From assembly GCA_948543905.1 (NCBI GenBank), contig CAOVIS010000032.1, positions 679 to 9,866 of the forward strand: DNA of 9,188 bases, given 5' to 3'. The DNA comes from an uncultured Bacilli bacterium (GTDB lineage Bacteria; Bacillota_I; Bacilli_A; RF39; UBA660). The notes beneath the pieces were generated by a model, which did no database searches, was not told the DNA's origin, and worked only from the letters and a program-made list of their open reading frames with translations. The stretch's first letter is position 1. Each line of letters begins with the position of its first letter. The position numbers and the translations under genes are program-made. Shown here one piece after another: positions 1 to 7,248 of the stretch.

Positions 1-426
1 CGTACCGCAGTTGTGATACCTAACGAACAAGTTTTAAATATCTCGCCATTTGAAGAGGAAAACACTGAGCTTAATCATATTGAAATGCTAAAAAAATTTG
101 CTAAAGATAATAATATTACTATAACTGACGAATATGATTTAGTATCTCTAGGTCATATCTTTTTAAGATCTGTTGATGATTTAGTAATATGTTATATCCC
201 TGCATCTATTACTTCTAAACAATACGAAGAACTATTAAATTATCAAACTTTTTTTCTAAAACATCAAAGATTTGTTGCAAATATATTTGATCCCGATTAT
301 ACTACTCTTAATAATTATTTAGATGAAGTAAGAAGTACATCTAGTATTCTTCCTTACTTTTATGATATTGTAAAAAATATTTGTTTAGAAAAAGGAGATC
401 CAAATGAATATCGCAAAGTTAGTTAA
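1..426 (+). CDS. C-terminal part of an unrecognised protein (5' end outside the window)
   Basis: The frame is open from the first base to a TAA at 424-426. A GTG at 13 could serve as a start, but the 12 bases before it hold no ribosome binding site, so the gene more likely begins upstream of the window. About 140 residues are visible: soluble, acidic, with no signal peptide or membrane segment. I do not recognise the family. Its last 23 bases overlap the start of the downstream PLP enzyme gene, whose ribosome binding site lies inside this gene, so the two are probably co-transcribed and translationally coupled. In Bacillus the PLP enzyme homologue ynbB follows the GTPase gene hflX, but the residues seen here show no GTPase motifs, so I do not assign hflX. 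Confidence 0.7.
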   Translation, partial: RTAVVIPNEQVLNISPFEEENTELNHIEMLKKFAKDNNITITDEYDLVSLGHIFLRSVDDLVICYIPASITSKQYEELLNYQTFFLKHQRFVANIFDPDYTTLNNYLDEVRSTSSILPYFYDIVKNICLEKGDPNEYRKVS

Positions 427-1627
427 TGAAGCTGAAGTTAAATGTGAAGCTATTTTTAAAGAGATAGAAGCCAATGAATTATATTTTAGTAATTTAGTTC
501 TTGATGCTTTTCATGAAGAAAATATTAATGAAAGTCATTTTAATATGACAACCGGTTATGGTTATAATGATTATGGAAGAGATGCAATTGAACGAGTTTT
601 TGCTCGAGTTTTAAAAGGTGAGAGCGCACTTGTTCGTAACCAATTTATCAGTGGTTCTCATGCTTTATCAACCACTCTTTTTGCATTGTTAAGGCCAGGA
701 GATACTTTTTTATCTATTAGTGGACTTCCTTATGATACTTTACATGAAGTAATTGGAATTGTTAACAATCCTAGTTCTTTAAAAAGTTTTAATATTAATT
801 ATGAGCAAATAGATTTAAAAGATAATGATTTTGATATTCCAGCTATTTTAACAAAACTAAAAGAGCATAAAATTAAATTGATAGAAATTCAGAGAAGTAA
901 AGGTTATTCTACTCGTAAAAGTATCAGTATTAATAAAATTAAAGAAGTTATTACTAAAATTAGAGAAATTGATAAAGATGTTATAATTATGATTGATAAT
1001 TGTTATTGTGAATTTGTTGAAAAAACTTCTCCACTCGAAGTAGGCGCCGATATTATCGTAGGATCTCTAATTAAAAATTTAGGGGGATCTATTGCTTCCA
1101 ATGGTGCTTATATAGTAGGAAAAAAAGAGCTTATCAATCTTTGTGCTGAAAGATTAAATTTACCAGGCGAGGGGATTGCTGTTGGACCAAGCTTAGGTGC
1201 TAATAAAAGTATTTTGCAAGGGCTTTATTTTGCTCCATCTGTAGTCGCTTCTAGTCTAAAAATTGCAGTTTTAACAAGCTTTCTAATGGAAAAATTAGGC
1301 TTTCAAGTTGAACCATTATACAATGAAACCAGAGTAGATATTGTGGAGAATATTATTTTTAATGATAAAGACAAGTTAATTAAATATGTTCAAGGTATTG
1401 GCAAATATTCTCCAATTGATTCTAATAGTCTTCCTATACCATCACCTATGCCAGGATATAATGATGAAGTTATAATGGCTAGCGGTGCATTTACCCAAGG
1501 ATCAAGTATTGAACTTTCTTGTGATGGACCAATAAGACCCCCATATATTGCCTATCAACAAGGAGGAGTAACATATAGTTATGGAAAAATTGTCATTATC
1601 AATACTATTAAAGAATTAATTAAATAA
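404..1627 (+). CDS. PLP-dependent aluminium-resistance / methionine gamma-lyase family protein (YnbB-like)
   Basis: This 407-residue protein has the full length and fold pattern of the 'aluminium resistance protein' branch of the Cys/Met-metabolism PLP enzymes (fold type I). Visible landmarks are the N-terminal TTGYGYND-RD segment (49-60), the phosphate-binding SGSHA loop (83-87), Asp198 in IDNCY, which should hold the pyridine nitrogen, and Lys224 in GSLIKN, the likely Schiff-base lysine. Gly-rich LGGS and the C-terminal YSYGK segment are also present. Family members are annotated as methionine gamma-lyase-like or cystathionine beta-lyase-like, but the real substrate is generally unproven. 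The start is fixed by AAAGGAG at 391-397, six bases before the ATG. It overlaps the preceding gene by 23 bases. No terminator separates it from the next gene, which has its own promoter. Confidence 0.9.
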   Translation: MNIAKLVNEAEVKCEAIFKEIEANELYFSNLVLDAFHEENINESHFNMTTGYGYNDYGRDAIERVFARVLKGESALVRNQFISGSHALSTTLFALLRPGDTFLSISGLPYDTLHEVIGIVNNPSSLKSFNINYEQIDLKDNDFDIPAILTKLKEHKIKLIEIQRSKGYSTRKSISINKIKEVITKIREIDKDVIIMIDNCYCEFVEKTSPLEVGADIIVGSLIKNLGGSIASNGAYIVGKKELINLCAERLNLPGEGIAVGPSLGANKSILQGLYFAPSVVASSLKIAVLTSFLMEKLGFQVEPLYNETRVDIVENIIFNDKDKLIKYVQGIGKYSPIDSNSLPIPSPMPGYNDEVIMASGAFTQGSSIELSCDGPIRPPYIAYQQGGVTYSYGKIVIINTIKELIK

Positions 1628-1634
1628 AAACTAA

Positions 1635-1663
1635 TTGACAAATTAAAGAATAATAATTAGAAT
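1635..1663 (+). promoter_or_regulatory. Sigma-A-type promoter for the radical SAM gene
   Basis: TTGACA at 1635-1640 and TAGAAT at 1658-1663 are separated by exactly 17 bases. Transcription would start near 1670, giving a leader of about 20 bases before the ATG at 1691. This makes the radical SAM gene a separate transcription unit, despite having the same direction as the PLP enzyme gene. Confidence 0.65.
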
Positions 1664-1690
1664 AATATTCCTAAAAAAGAAGTGATTATT

Positions 1691-2527
1691 ATGTTAGAAA
1701 TAATAAATTTAAATTTAATGGTAACAAGAAATTGTAATTTAAATTGTGCTCATTGTATGCGTGGAGATTCTGTAAATGAAGATATTAAAGATGATGTCTT
1801 AGATTTAATATTTAAACCTGGTATGGTAATCCAGCATTTACAGTTAAATGGTGGAGAAGTTTTTTCTAAACCTACAATTTTAAAAAAAGTAATAGATATT
1901 ATTATTAAAAAAAGAGTGATTTTAGAATGTGTAACCATTCCAACCAATGGCACTTTATATACTAGTGAAATAGAAAAAGAATTAAATAGATTAAATAGTT
2001 ATTTGGTATTGTGTCAACTGTTTACTGGAATCTTTTTAAAACGTTATATAAATATTGACTTATCAAAAGATGAATATCATGATATGGAAATGTCTAGAAT
2101 AAAAGAACAAAATCCGGAAACTTTCCGTACTTATATGGAAAATATAAACAAATTACGTTCCTCAAAATATTTTAATGGTTTTAGAGGTTATGATAAATTA
2201 ATAAATGCTGGCAAAGCTATTACACTTAATGCCGAGAAATATAGTCCGGATTTTTATCCTATTTTTTATTCTGAGGATTATACTTCAATTGGCAAAGTTA
2301 TGATTGTTTCAACAATTGGCATAGATATAAATGGTACAGTTTGCAATACTTGTGGTGAAATGCCTCCTAAAGGTAAAGCTATTTACGGAAGTATTTTAAA
2401 TCAAAATCTTGAAGCAATTATAAAAAATATAGGAATTAAATGTCAAAATGAAGAAGAGTTAATGTTTAGATATCAAGATTATGTTCAAAGTATTATAAAT
2501 AAAAGAATATGCCAAAAACTTAAATAA
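1691..2527 (+). CDS. Radical SAM protein of unknown substrate
   Basis: The N terminus carries the canonical radical SAM cluster motif CNLNCAHC (Cys15, Cys19, Cys22), followed by the LNGGE motif (residues 53-56) that contacts S-adenosylmethionine, then a PTNGT strand. The product would bind a [4Fe-4S] cluster and make a 5'-deoxyadenosyl radical. The C-terminal third has a VCNTCGE pair plus two later single cysteines, a hint of extra metal binding, but no full SPASM or twitch pattern is clear. At 278 residues it is short for peptide-modifying members. I see no RiPP precursor or transporter beside it. The chosen ATG follows GAAGTGAT with normal spacing; an in-frame GTG at 1682 would add three residues and has a weaker upstream site. 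It sits alone between the PLP enzyme gene and the tRNA operon. Confidence 0.85.
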   Translation: MLEIINLNLMVTRNCNLNCAHCMRGDSVNEDIKDDVLDLIFKPGMVIQHLQLNGGEVFSKPTILKKVIDIIIKKRVILECVTIPTNGTLYTSEIEKELNRLNSYLVLCQLFTGIFLKRYINIDLSKDEYHDMEMSRIKEQNPETFRTYMENINKLRSSKYFNGFRGYDKLINAGKAITLNAEKYSPDFYPIFYSEDYTSIGKVMIVSTIGIDINGTVCNTCGEMPPKGKAIYGSILNQNLEAIIKNIGIKCQNEEELMFRYQDYVQSIINKRICQKLK

Positions 2528-2570
2528 CTAAAAAACATAATAAAAATTAAAAAAAAGAAAAGAAAAACAA

Positions 2571-2599
2571 TTGACATCTCCGCTTATTAATGATATATT
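2571..2599 (+). promoter_or_regulatory. Promoter of the tRNA operon
   Basis: A perfect TTGACA at 2571-2576 is followed after 17 bases by TATATT at 2594-2599. The predicted start near 2606 lies about 16 bases before the first tRNA. It is the strongest promoter-like sequence in the window, as expected for a stable-RNA operon. Confidence 0.8.
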
Positions 2600-2621
2600 A
2601 AATTACGTCAAGCGGATATTT

Positions 2622-2698
2622 GGGCGCTTAGCTCAGTTGGTTAGAGCACCTGCCTTACAAGCAGGGGGTCATAGGTTCGAGTCCTATAGCGCCCACCA
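2622..2698 (+). tRNA. tRNA-Val (anticodon UAC)
   Basis: The acceptor stem GGGCGCT pairs with AGCGCCC; the discriminator is A and the CCA end is encoded. The anticodon stem CCTGC/GCAGG encloses the loop CTTACAA, giving anticodon UAC (Val). The T arm contains GGTTCGAGTCC. It is the first gene of the five-tRNA operon. Confidence 0.97.
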
Positions 2699-2710
2699 TT
2701 TTTTATTTTT

Positions 2711-2786
2711 GCCGACATAGCGTAACTGGCAGCGCAACTGACTTGTAATCAGTAGGTTGGGGGTTCGACTCCCTCTGTCGGCACCA
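2711..2786 (+). tRNA. tRNA-Thr (anticodon UGU)
   Basis: The acceptor stem GCCGACA pairs with TGTCGGC, followed by discriminator A and encoded CCA. The anticodon stem ACTGA/TCAGT encloses CTTGTAA, giving anticodon UGU (Thr). It lies 12 bases after tRNA-Val. Confidence 0.97.
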
Positions 2787-2795
2787 TTTTCTTAT

Positions 2796-2879
2796 GGGGA
2801 GATAGCGAAGTGGTCAAACGCGGCAGACTGTAAATCTGTTCCTTCGGGTTCCATGGTTCAAATCCATGTCTCTCCACCA
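2796..2879 (+). tRNA. tRNA-Tyr (anticodon GUA)
   Basis: The acceptor GGGGAGA pairs with TCTCTCC with one G-U pair, followed by A and encoded CCA. The loop CTGTAAA gives anticodon GUA (Tyr). At 84 bases it has the long variable arm (a stem around CCTTCGGG) expected of bacterial tRNA-Tyr. Confidence 0.97.
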
Positions 2880-2888
2880 CTTAATTAT

Positions 2889-2964
2889 TGCCTCGTAGCC
2901 AAGTGGTAAGGCATCAGACTTTGACTCTGACATTCCGCTGGTTCGAGTCCAGCCGAGGCAGCCA
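2889..2964 (+). tRNA. tRNA-Gln (anticodon UUG)
   Basis: The acceptor TGCCTCG pairs with CGAGGCA, with discriminator G and encoded CCA. The anticodon stem TCAGA/TCTGA encloses CTTTGAC, giving anticodon UUG (Gln). The U1-A72 end pair and G73 are typical of tRNA-Gln. Confidence 0.97.
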
Positions 2965-2969
2965 TTCTT

Positions 2970-3045
2970 GGTTCGCTAGCTCAGTCGGTAGAGCATTTGA
3001 CTTTTAATCAAAGGGTCGAGAGTTCGAATCTCTCGCGAGCCACCA
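2970..3045 (+). tRNA. tRNA-Lys (anticodon UUU)
   Basis: The acceptor GGTTCGC pairs with GCGAGCC, followed by A and encoded CCA. The anticodon stem TTTGA/TCAAA encloses CTTTTAA, giving anticodon UUU (Lys). It is the last gene of the tRNA operon, and a decayed integrase lies just beyond the terminator. Confidence 0.97.
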
Positions 3046-3059
3046 TTTTTGAATTTATC

Positions 3060-3080
3060 GCCCTATTTTAGGGCTTTTTT
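3060..3080 (+). terminator. Intrinsic terminator of the tRNA operon
   Basis: GCCCT (3060-3064) pairs with AGGGC (3070-3074) around a five-base loop, followed directly by six T. It lies 15 bases after tRNA-Lys and closes the operon. Confidence 0.85.
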
Positions 3081-3108
3081 CATACTTAAATTATTTTAAA
3101 CACACTTT

Positions 3109-3600
3109 TTATAAATTGTTTAATAAATCTGTTATATTATTGAGTTCACTTTTAAACATATGTTTATAAGTATTTAGTGTGATATTTATATTACTATGGC
3201 CTAATTATTTACTAACCAAAGCTACACTAGCACCTTGATTAATTAAAAGTCTAGCACAGCTATGTCTAAAATAGTGAACTCTGATTTGCTTGACATTGGC
3301 TAATTTACAATATTTGTTTTTTTCTTTTGAATAATGCTCTCTTTAAAAGGAAAGGAATTTCCAAATACAAATCAATCATCAGAATAGTCAGAATATTTTT
3401 TAGCCTCTTTTTGCATTGCTTTTAAGTCATCTACAAGTTTTTTGGTAAAGGTAATATTCTTTACTACTTTTGGACTTTTGAATTTCCCTGAAGATTAATC
3501 GTGTGTCTCTTCAAAATATCTTTATATTTTTTGTTAGATATAATTAGGATACGTAAAAAGTTTTGTCTGTAGTGAGATTTAAATTTATTTACGTATCCTT
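3109..3600 (-). pseudogene. Decayed tyrosine recombinase (phage/ICE-type integrase), C-terminal half
   Basis: Reading the - strand and crossing frames gives the catalytic half of a tyrosine recombinase. Landmarks are a WFVFG-type segment (with TGA where Trp is expected), VHYFRHSCARLLI (the HxxR box), LGHSNINITLNTY (the LGH box and nucleophile Tyr) and a short C-terminal tail ending at a TAA (3109-3111). The gene is broken. A TAA at 3205-3207 replaces the residue just before LGH. A frameshift lies in the A-run around 3315-3320, and further shifts or stops occur upstream near 3480-3500. The N-terminal and core-binding parts are not clearly recoverable. It should once have carried out site-specific integration or excision; its position beside tRNA-Lys fits the usual tRNA attachment sites, though I could not find a duplicated att sequence. 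Confidence 0.85.
3546..3599. repeat. 12-bp perfect inverted repeat with a 30-base loop
   Basis: AGGATACGTAAA (3546-3557) and its exact complement TTTACGTATCCT (3588-3599) face each other within the integrase remnant. No U-run follows on either strand, so it is not an obvious terminator. It could be a recombinase or regulator site, or the footprint of a small insertion. Confidence 0.6.
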
Positions 3601-3752
3601 GAGTTAGTGTTACAGCACTGGTTCTTTTTATTTTTCATTTTCAATACATTTTTTTATAAATTTAATATATCTATCTGCTTCATTTTCATAATATATATAC
3701 CAATTTTTAACTTTTTGTTGTATAAATAGTTCAATTTTCGAATATACTATAA
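3601..3752. other. Non-coding or decayed stretch between integrase remnant and small RNA
   Basis: There is no intact gene here. On the - strand a frame is open from about 3765 down to a TAA at 3628-3630; it reads NWYIYYENEADRYIKF and lacks a convincing start and ribosome binding site. This may be the worn N-terminal arm-binding domain of the same recombinase, or an unrelated fragment; I cannot decide. The + strand shows nothing but the promoter described next. Confidence 0.35.
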
Positions 3753-3781
3753 TTGACAAATAGTATTATTTATAGTACTAT
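3753..3781 (+). promoter_or_regulatory. Promoter of the DUF3800-adjacent small RNA
   Basis: A perfect TTGACA (3753-3758) lies 17 bases before TACTAT (3776-3781). Transcription would start at about 3787-3789, which is the first base of the outer stem of the structured RNA. The spacer contains TAGTA repeated in inverse order (TAGTA...TACTA), a possible operator. Confidence 0.6.
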
Positions 3782-3786
3782 AAGTC

Positions 3787-3892
3787 TAGTGAGTGAGTAG
3801 TTCGCTGAATTGCTGAAGGGTATATTTAATATATACCAGCAGGCTTGCCCTGTGGGTTCCTTCAGGCAGGGGAAAACTCACTATTTTTATTT
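3787..3892 (+). ncRNA. Structured small RNA convergent with a DUF3800 gene (possible pseudoknot)
   Basis: The RNA is closed by an 8-bp perfect stem, TAGTGAGT (3787-3794) with ACTCACTA (3876-3883), followed by a U-rich tail (TTTTTATTT, 3884-3892) like an intrinsic terminator. Inside, GGTATAT (3819-3825) pairs with ATATACC (3831-3837) around TTAAT; GCT (3812-3814) with AGC (3838-3840) extends this stem and leaves the bulge GAAG (3815-3818). A second hairpin can form as CCCTG (3848-3852) with CAGGG (3867-3871), or alternatively CTTGCC (3844-3849) with GGCAGG (3865-3870). Its loop contains CTTC (3860-3863), complementary to the GAAG bulge; the full match is CTGAAGG with CCTTCAG. That would be a pseudoknot. 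It has no ribosome binding site or useful reading frame. The 3' part is antisense to the last codons of the DUF3800 gene. Published comparative RNA searches described several RNA motifs beside DUF3800 genes (DUF3800-I and others); I infer a relative but cannot assign a class. Confidence 0.65.
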
Positions 3893-4596
3893 GTAACAAA
3901 TATTATTAAACTTTTAAGTTCTGGAGCATCACTTTCGCTAGGTACTAATTTTAAACCATAACTTAATAAATTATTATTTTTACAGTATATCTTATTTTCC
4001 TTCTTAAGTACGTATTTATAGTGCGTTTCATTGTTATATTTAAGGGCTTGAAATAAAGCACTGCAACAGCAATCTGCTAATTGTAATAATCTCTTTCTTT
4101 CGTTAGGGATTATTTTTATTGTTTTGATTTTAGAAACATCTATATTAAACTTTTTATGATTTTTTTGATTTAAGTAATTACTCAAACTATCTTTTGATAA
4201 ATTGCCTCTTGAACTTATATTAATGTTTGCAACGCCATTATTTTCATTCACAAACCAACATATTCTTTCATATAAATATCCACTAAAATGATTATAAATA
4301 TTATTAGATGGAATAAATTTTATACTCTTAGTATCTACTATAACATTTATTATTGTTAAGTCAAGTGTGCTAACTATTTCCATAATCATATTTTTATTAG
4401 GCAAACCTTTTAATAATTTCCAATGTAATTGATGTTTAATATTCATTTCTAAATTTTCTTTAACTGTATCTACTGATTTAGCTATTTCTAAGTCTTTTTC
4501 TTTTTCAACAATAATAGCTGTAAGAATAAAATATTTAGAGCCTTTTTTTATTCCTTCATCACCTGACTCATCAATATAAACATTAAATTCTTTCAT
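3862..4596 (-). CDS. DUF3800 domain protein
   Basis: The N terminus has the family hallmark VYIDESGD (residues 6-13, acidic Asp9 and Glu10). The C-terminal part has LLQLADCCCSALFQAL (170-184), matching the usual LQLAD-helix with its conserved Asp (Asp175). An SSRG segment lies between them (128-131). Such spaced acidic residues have suggested an RNase H-like nuclease fold for the family, but no activity is established. The 244-residue length is normal. The ATG at 4596 follows AGGAAGTGAT (4610-4601, - strand); another ATG four bases upstream is out of frame. It is the last gene of a - strand series with the DUF3800 fragment and the racemase-like gene. Its last 10-11 codons overlap the small RNA on the opposite strand. 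DUF3800 genes often occur in mobile or defence-rich regions and next to structured RNAs, which fits the integrase remnant here. Confidence 0.88.
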   Translation of the reverse strand: MKEFNVYIDESGDEGIKKGSKYFILTAIIVEKEKDLEIAKSVDTVKENLEMNIKHQLHWKLLKGLPNKNMIMEIVSTLDLTIINVIVDTKSIKFIPSNNIYNHFSGYLYERICWFVNENNGVANINISSRGNLSKDSLSNYLNQKNHKKFNIDVSKIKTIKIIPNERKRLLQLADCCCSALFQALKYNNETHYKYVLKKENKIYCKNNNLLSYGLKLVPSESDAPELKSLIIFVTNKNSEFSPA

Positions 4597-4818
4597 TCAT
4601 ATCACTTCCTTTTTTCAATACATTACAATTACCTAGCGTTTGCTTACAATATTTACATTTTATTTCTCTTATAATACTCTTATAATACTCTTATATTTAT
4701 TAATAAAATTCATATAATCTTTTGAAGAATAAAAAAATAACTCACCAAAAACACAAGAATATTCATTTTTATTTAATTTTCCTGAATCATCCATTAAAAT
4801 AAATATATCTTGCCTCAT
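4583..4818 (-). pseudogene. Truncated DUF3800-like gene broken by an 11-bp tandem duplication
   Basis: The ATG at 4818 follows GAGGGTAAAT and begins MRQDIFILMDDSGKLNKNEY, an N terminus of the DUF3800 type (IFxMDDSG in place of VYIDESG). The frame as given ends at TAA 4669-4671 after 49 residues. Removing one copy of the 11-bp repeat at 4666-4695 restores a longer frame through REIKCKYCKQTLGNC, including a CxxC pair, and on to a TAA at 4583-4585 that overlaps the next gene. Even repaired it is only about 75 residues, so the C-terminal nuclease-like part is missing. It lies 20 bases after the racemase-like gene. The family call rests on a short motif; a small genuine protein is the alternative. 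Confidence 0.6.
4666..4695. repeat. 11-bp tandem repeat CTCTTATAATA, about 2.7 copies
   Basis: The unit CTCTTATAATA occurs at 4666-4676 and 4677-4687, with a partial third copy at 4688-4695. Eleven is not a multiple of three, so gaining or losing one unit shifts the reading frame of the DUF3800-like fragment on the - strand. Confidence 0.85.
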
Positions 4819-4838
4819 ATTTACCCTCAATCTAGATA

Positions 4839-5837
4839 TTAATTACCTATATAATTACTTTCATTTTCACTAATCATATTAAAGCAGTTAAAATAACTCA
4901 AAGTGTTATTTTTAATATAATTTTCAAGTGGATTATTAAGTCCTATAATCTCTACTAAATCACCTATGTTAATACCTGTTTCTCCAATAACTATACTATA
5001 TAAATCACGTATCTCCATAACAACATAAAACTTATCTTTAATAAATACTTTTTTAATCTCTTTTAACATTCCATTTAAATATCCTACGGGAATTATTACA
5101 AATTCTCTTTCTTTTTTGTGCACATCCTTCTTTATACTAACAACTTTAGTATAGATGCCCATAGCTTCCTTAAAACTATCATCTTTTTTACTCAAAAACT
5201 TTCCTTTGATATAATGATTAATACCATAAATAGAATTGTCAAGTTTAATCGCATTTGAATATTTTATTTTTCTTTTATCACTTTCATTATTCAAAATAAA
5301 CATTCCTAAATCAAGTCTTAATAAATCATTAATTATATACAAAAAATCATGAAAATCATTTTCTCTAATTTGAGCTTTAATTCCTAAAATCTTTAATTTA
5401 GTATGTGTCTTAAATATTTCCACAGCATTTCTTATATCTTTTTTGTTTTTAAACCCCAAAAAACCATTATTATCTATATTCAAAATAACATTTAGGGAGG
5501 CAAAAAGCTTTTCTTCACTTATTTTTTCTAAAGTATGAATATCATTTACTACTAAAATAACATTATTGTTAATTGCATCTAATATTTGTTCTGGATTAAT
5601 TAAACTATCTAGAATAATTGGAATATCGTTATTATATTTGCGTATCAAAAATATATCGTTTAAATTATTAGTATATAAATAATCTATGGCAATATTTTTT
5701 ACTATAGATATCCCATGACCAAAAGCGTTATTACTAACATCTAATATATAATATTTAAAACTATATCTATTCTTAATAACGCTTAAATTATTATTAATAG
5801 TATTAATATCAATTTCTTTATAAGTTACATAATCCAA
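4839..5837 (-). CDS. Alanine-racemase-like pseudoenzyme
   Basis: The 332-residue protein follows the alanine racemase layout: an N-terminal YKEIDINTINNNLSVIK strand-helix (6-22), NNAFGHG (36-42, normally AxAYGHG), a TIM-barrel-like middle with LNIDNNGFLGF (119-129, normally a DTGMGRLG motif), and a C-terminal beta domain with IPVGYLNG (249-256, normally IPIGYADG) and IGDLVEIIG (291-299). The PLP-binding lysine of the VKxxAYGHG motif is Ser35 here. The loop carrying the second catalytic residue (Tyr in a YGxTYTA segment before IPIGYADG) is missing. It therefore cannot work as a standard racemase; a structural, binding or regulatory role, or slow decay, remain possible. The start is TTG at 5837, placed five bases after AAGGTGAT (5850-5843); the nearby ATGs are out of frame. 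It heads a - strand series with the DUF3800 genes. Confidence 0.8.
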   Translation of the reverse strand: MDYVTYKEIDINTINNNLSVIKNRYSFKYYILDVSNNAFGHGISIVKNIAIDYLYTNNLNDIFLIRKYNNDIPIILDSLINPEQILDAINNNVILVVNDIHTLEKISEEKLFASLNVILNIDNNGFLGFKNKKDIRNAVEIFKTHTKLKILGIKAQIRENDFHDFLYIINDLLRLDLGMFILNNESDKRKIKYSNAIKLDNSIYGINHYIKGKFLSKKDDSFKEAMGIYTKVVSIKKDVHKKEREFVIIPVGYLNGMLKEIKKVFIKDKFYVVMEIRDLYSIVIGETGINIGDLVEIIGLNNPLENYIKNNTLSYFNCFNMISENESNYIGN

Positions 5838-5856
5838 AACATATCACCTTACCTTA

Positions 5857-5885
5857 ATTGTAACAAATATATTTTAATTAGTCTA
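5857..5885 (-). promoter_or_regulatory. Possible promoter for the racemase-like gene
   Basis: On the - strand TAGACT (5885-5880) is followed after 17 bases by an extended -10, TGT-TACAAT (5862-5857). The predicted start falls on the ribosome binding site, giving an almost leaderless message, so the assignment is weak. Confidence 0.3.
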
Positions 5886-5941
5886 GTTAAAAGCAAAATA
5901 CATCTAAATATTTATAAGAAAAATAAATCACCAAAAAAATA

Positions 5942-5971
5942 TTGATAATACCACCCATTTTTTGATATACT
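5942..5971 (+). promoter_or_regulatory. Promoter for the enolase-deoD unit
   Basis: TTGATA (5942-5947) lies 18 bases before an extended -10, TGA-TATACT (5963-5971). The start would be near 5978, about 30 bases before the GTG start of the enolase gene. It is divergent from the racemase-like gene. Confidence 0.55.
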
Positions 5972-5995
5972 AATAAACAGAATAGAAAGTATTAG

Positions 5996-7245
<1,250 letters not shown>

Positions 7246-7248
7246 AAA

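Noticed and set aside
1750..1953. Open frame on the - strand inside the radical SAM gene
   Set aside because: It lies opposite the conserved CxxxCxxC and GGE motifs and has no ribosome binding site or family features.
3370..3390. TGA at a position where related recombinases usually have Trp (before FVFG), hinting at UGA=Trp recoding
   Set aside because: The gene also has TAA stops and frameshifts, so the TGA is simply another lesion. Intact genes here use TGG for Trp and none needs TGA read through.
3787..3892. Reading the structured element as a simple bidirectional terminator between convergent genes
   Set aside because: A U-run follows the stem only on the + strand, the element is far larger than a terminator, has internal hairpins, and is preceded by its own promoter with the start at the stem.
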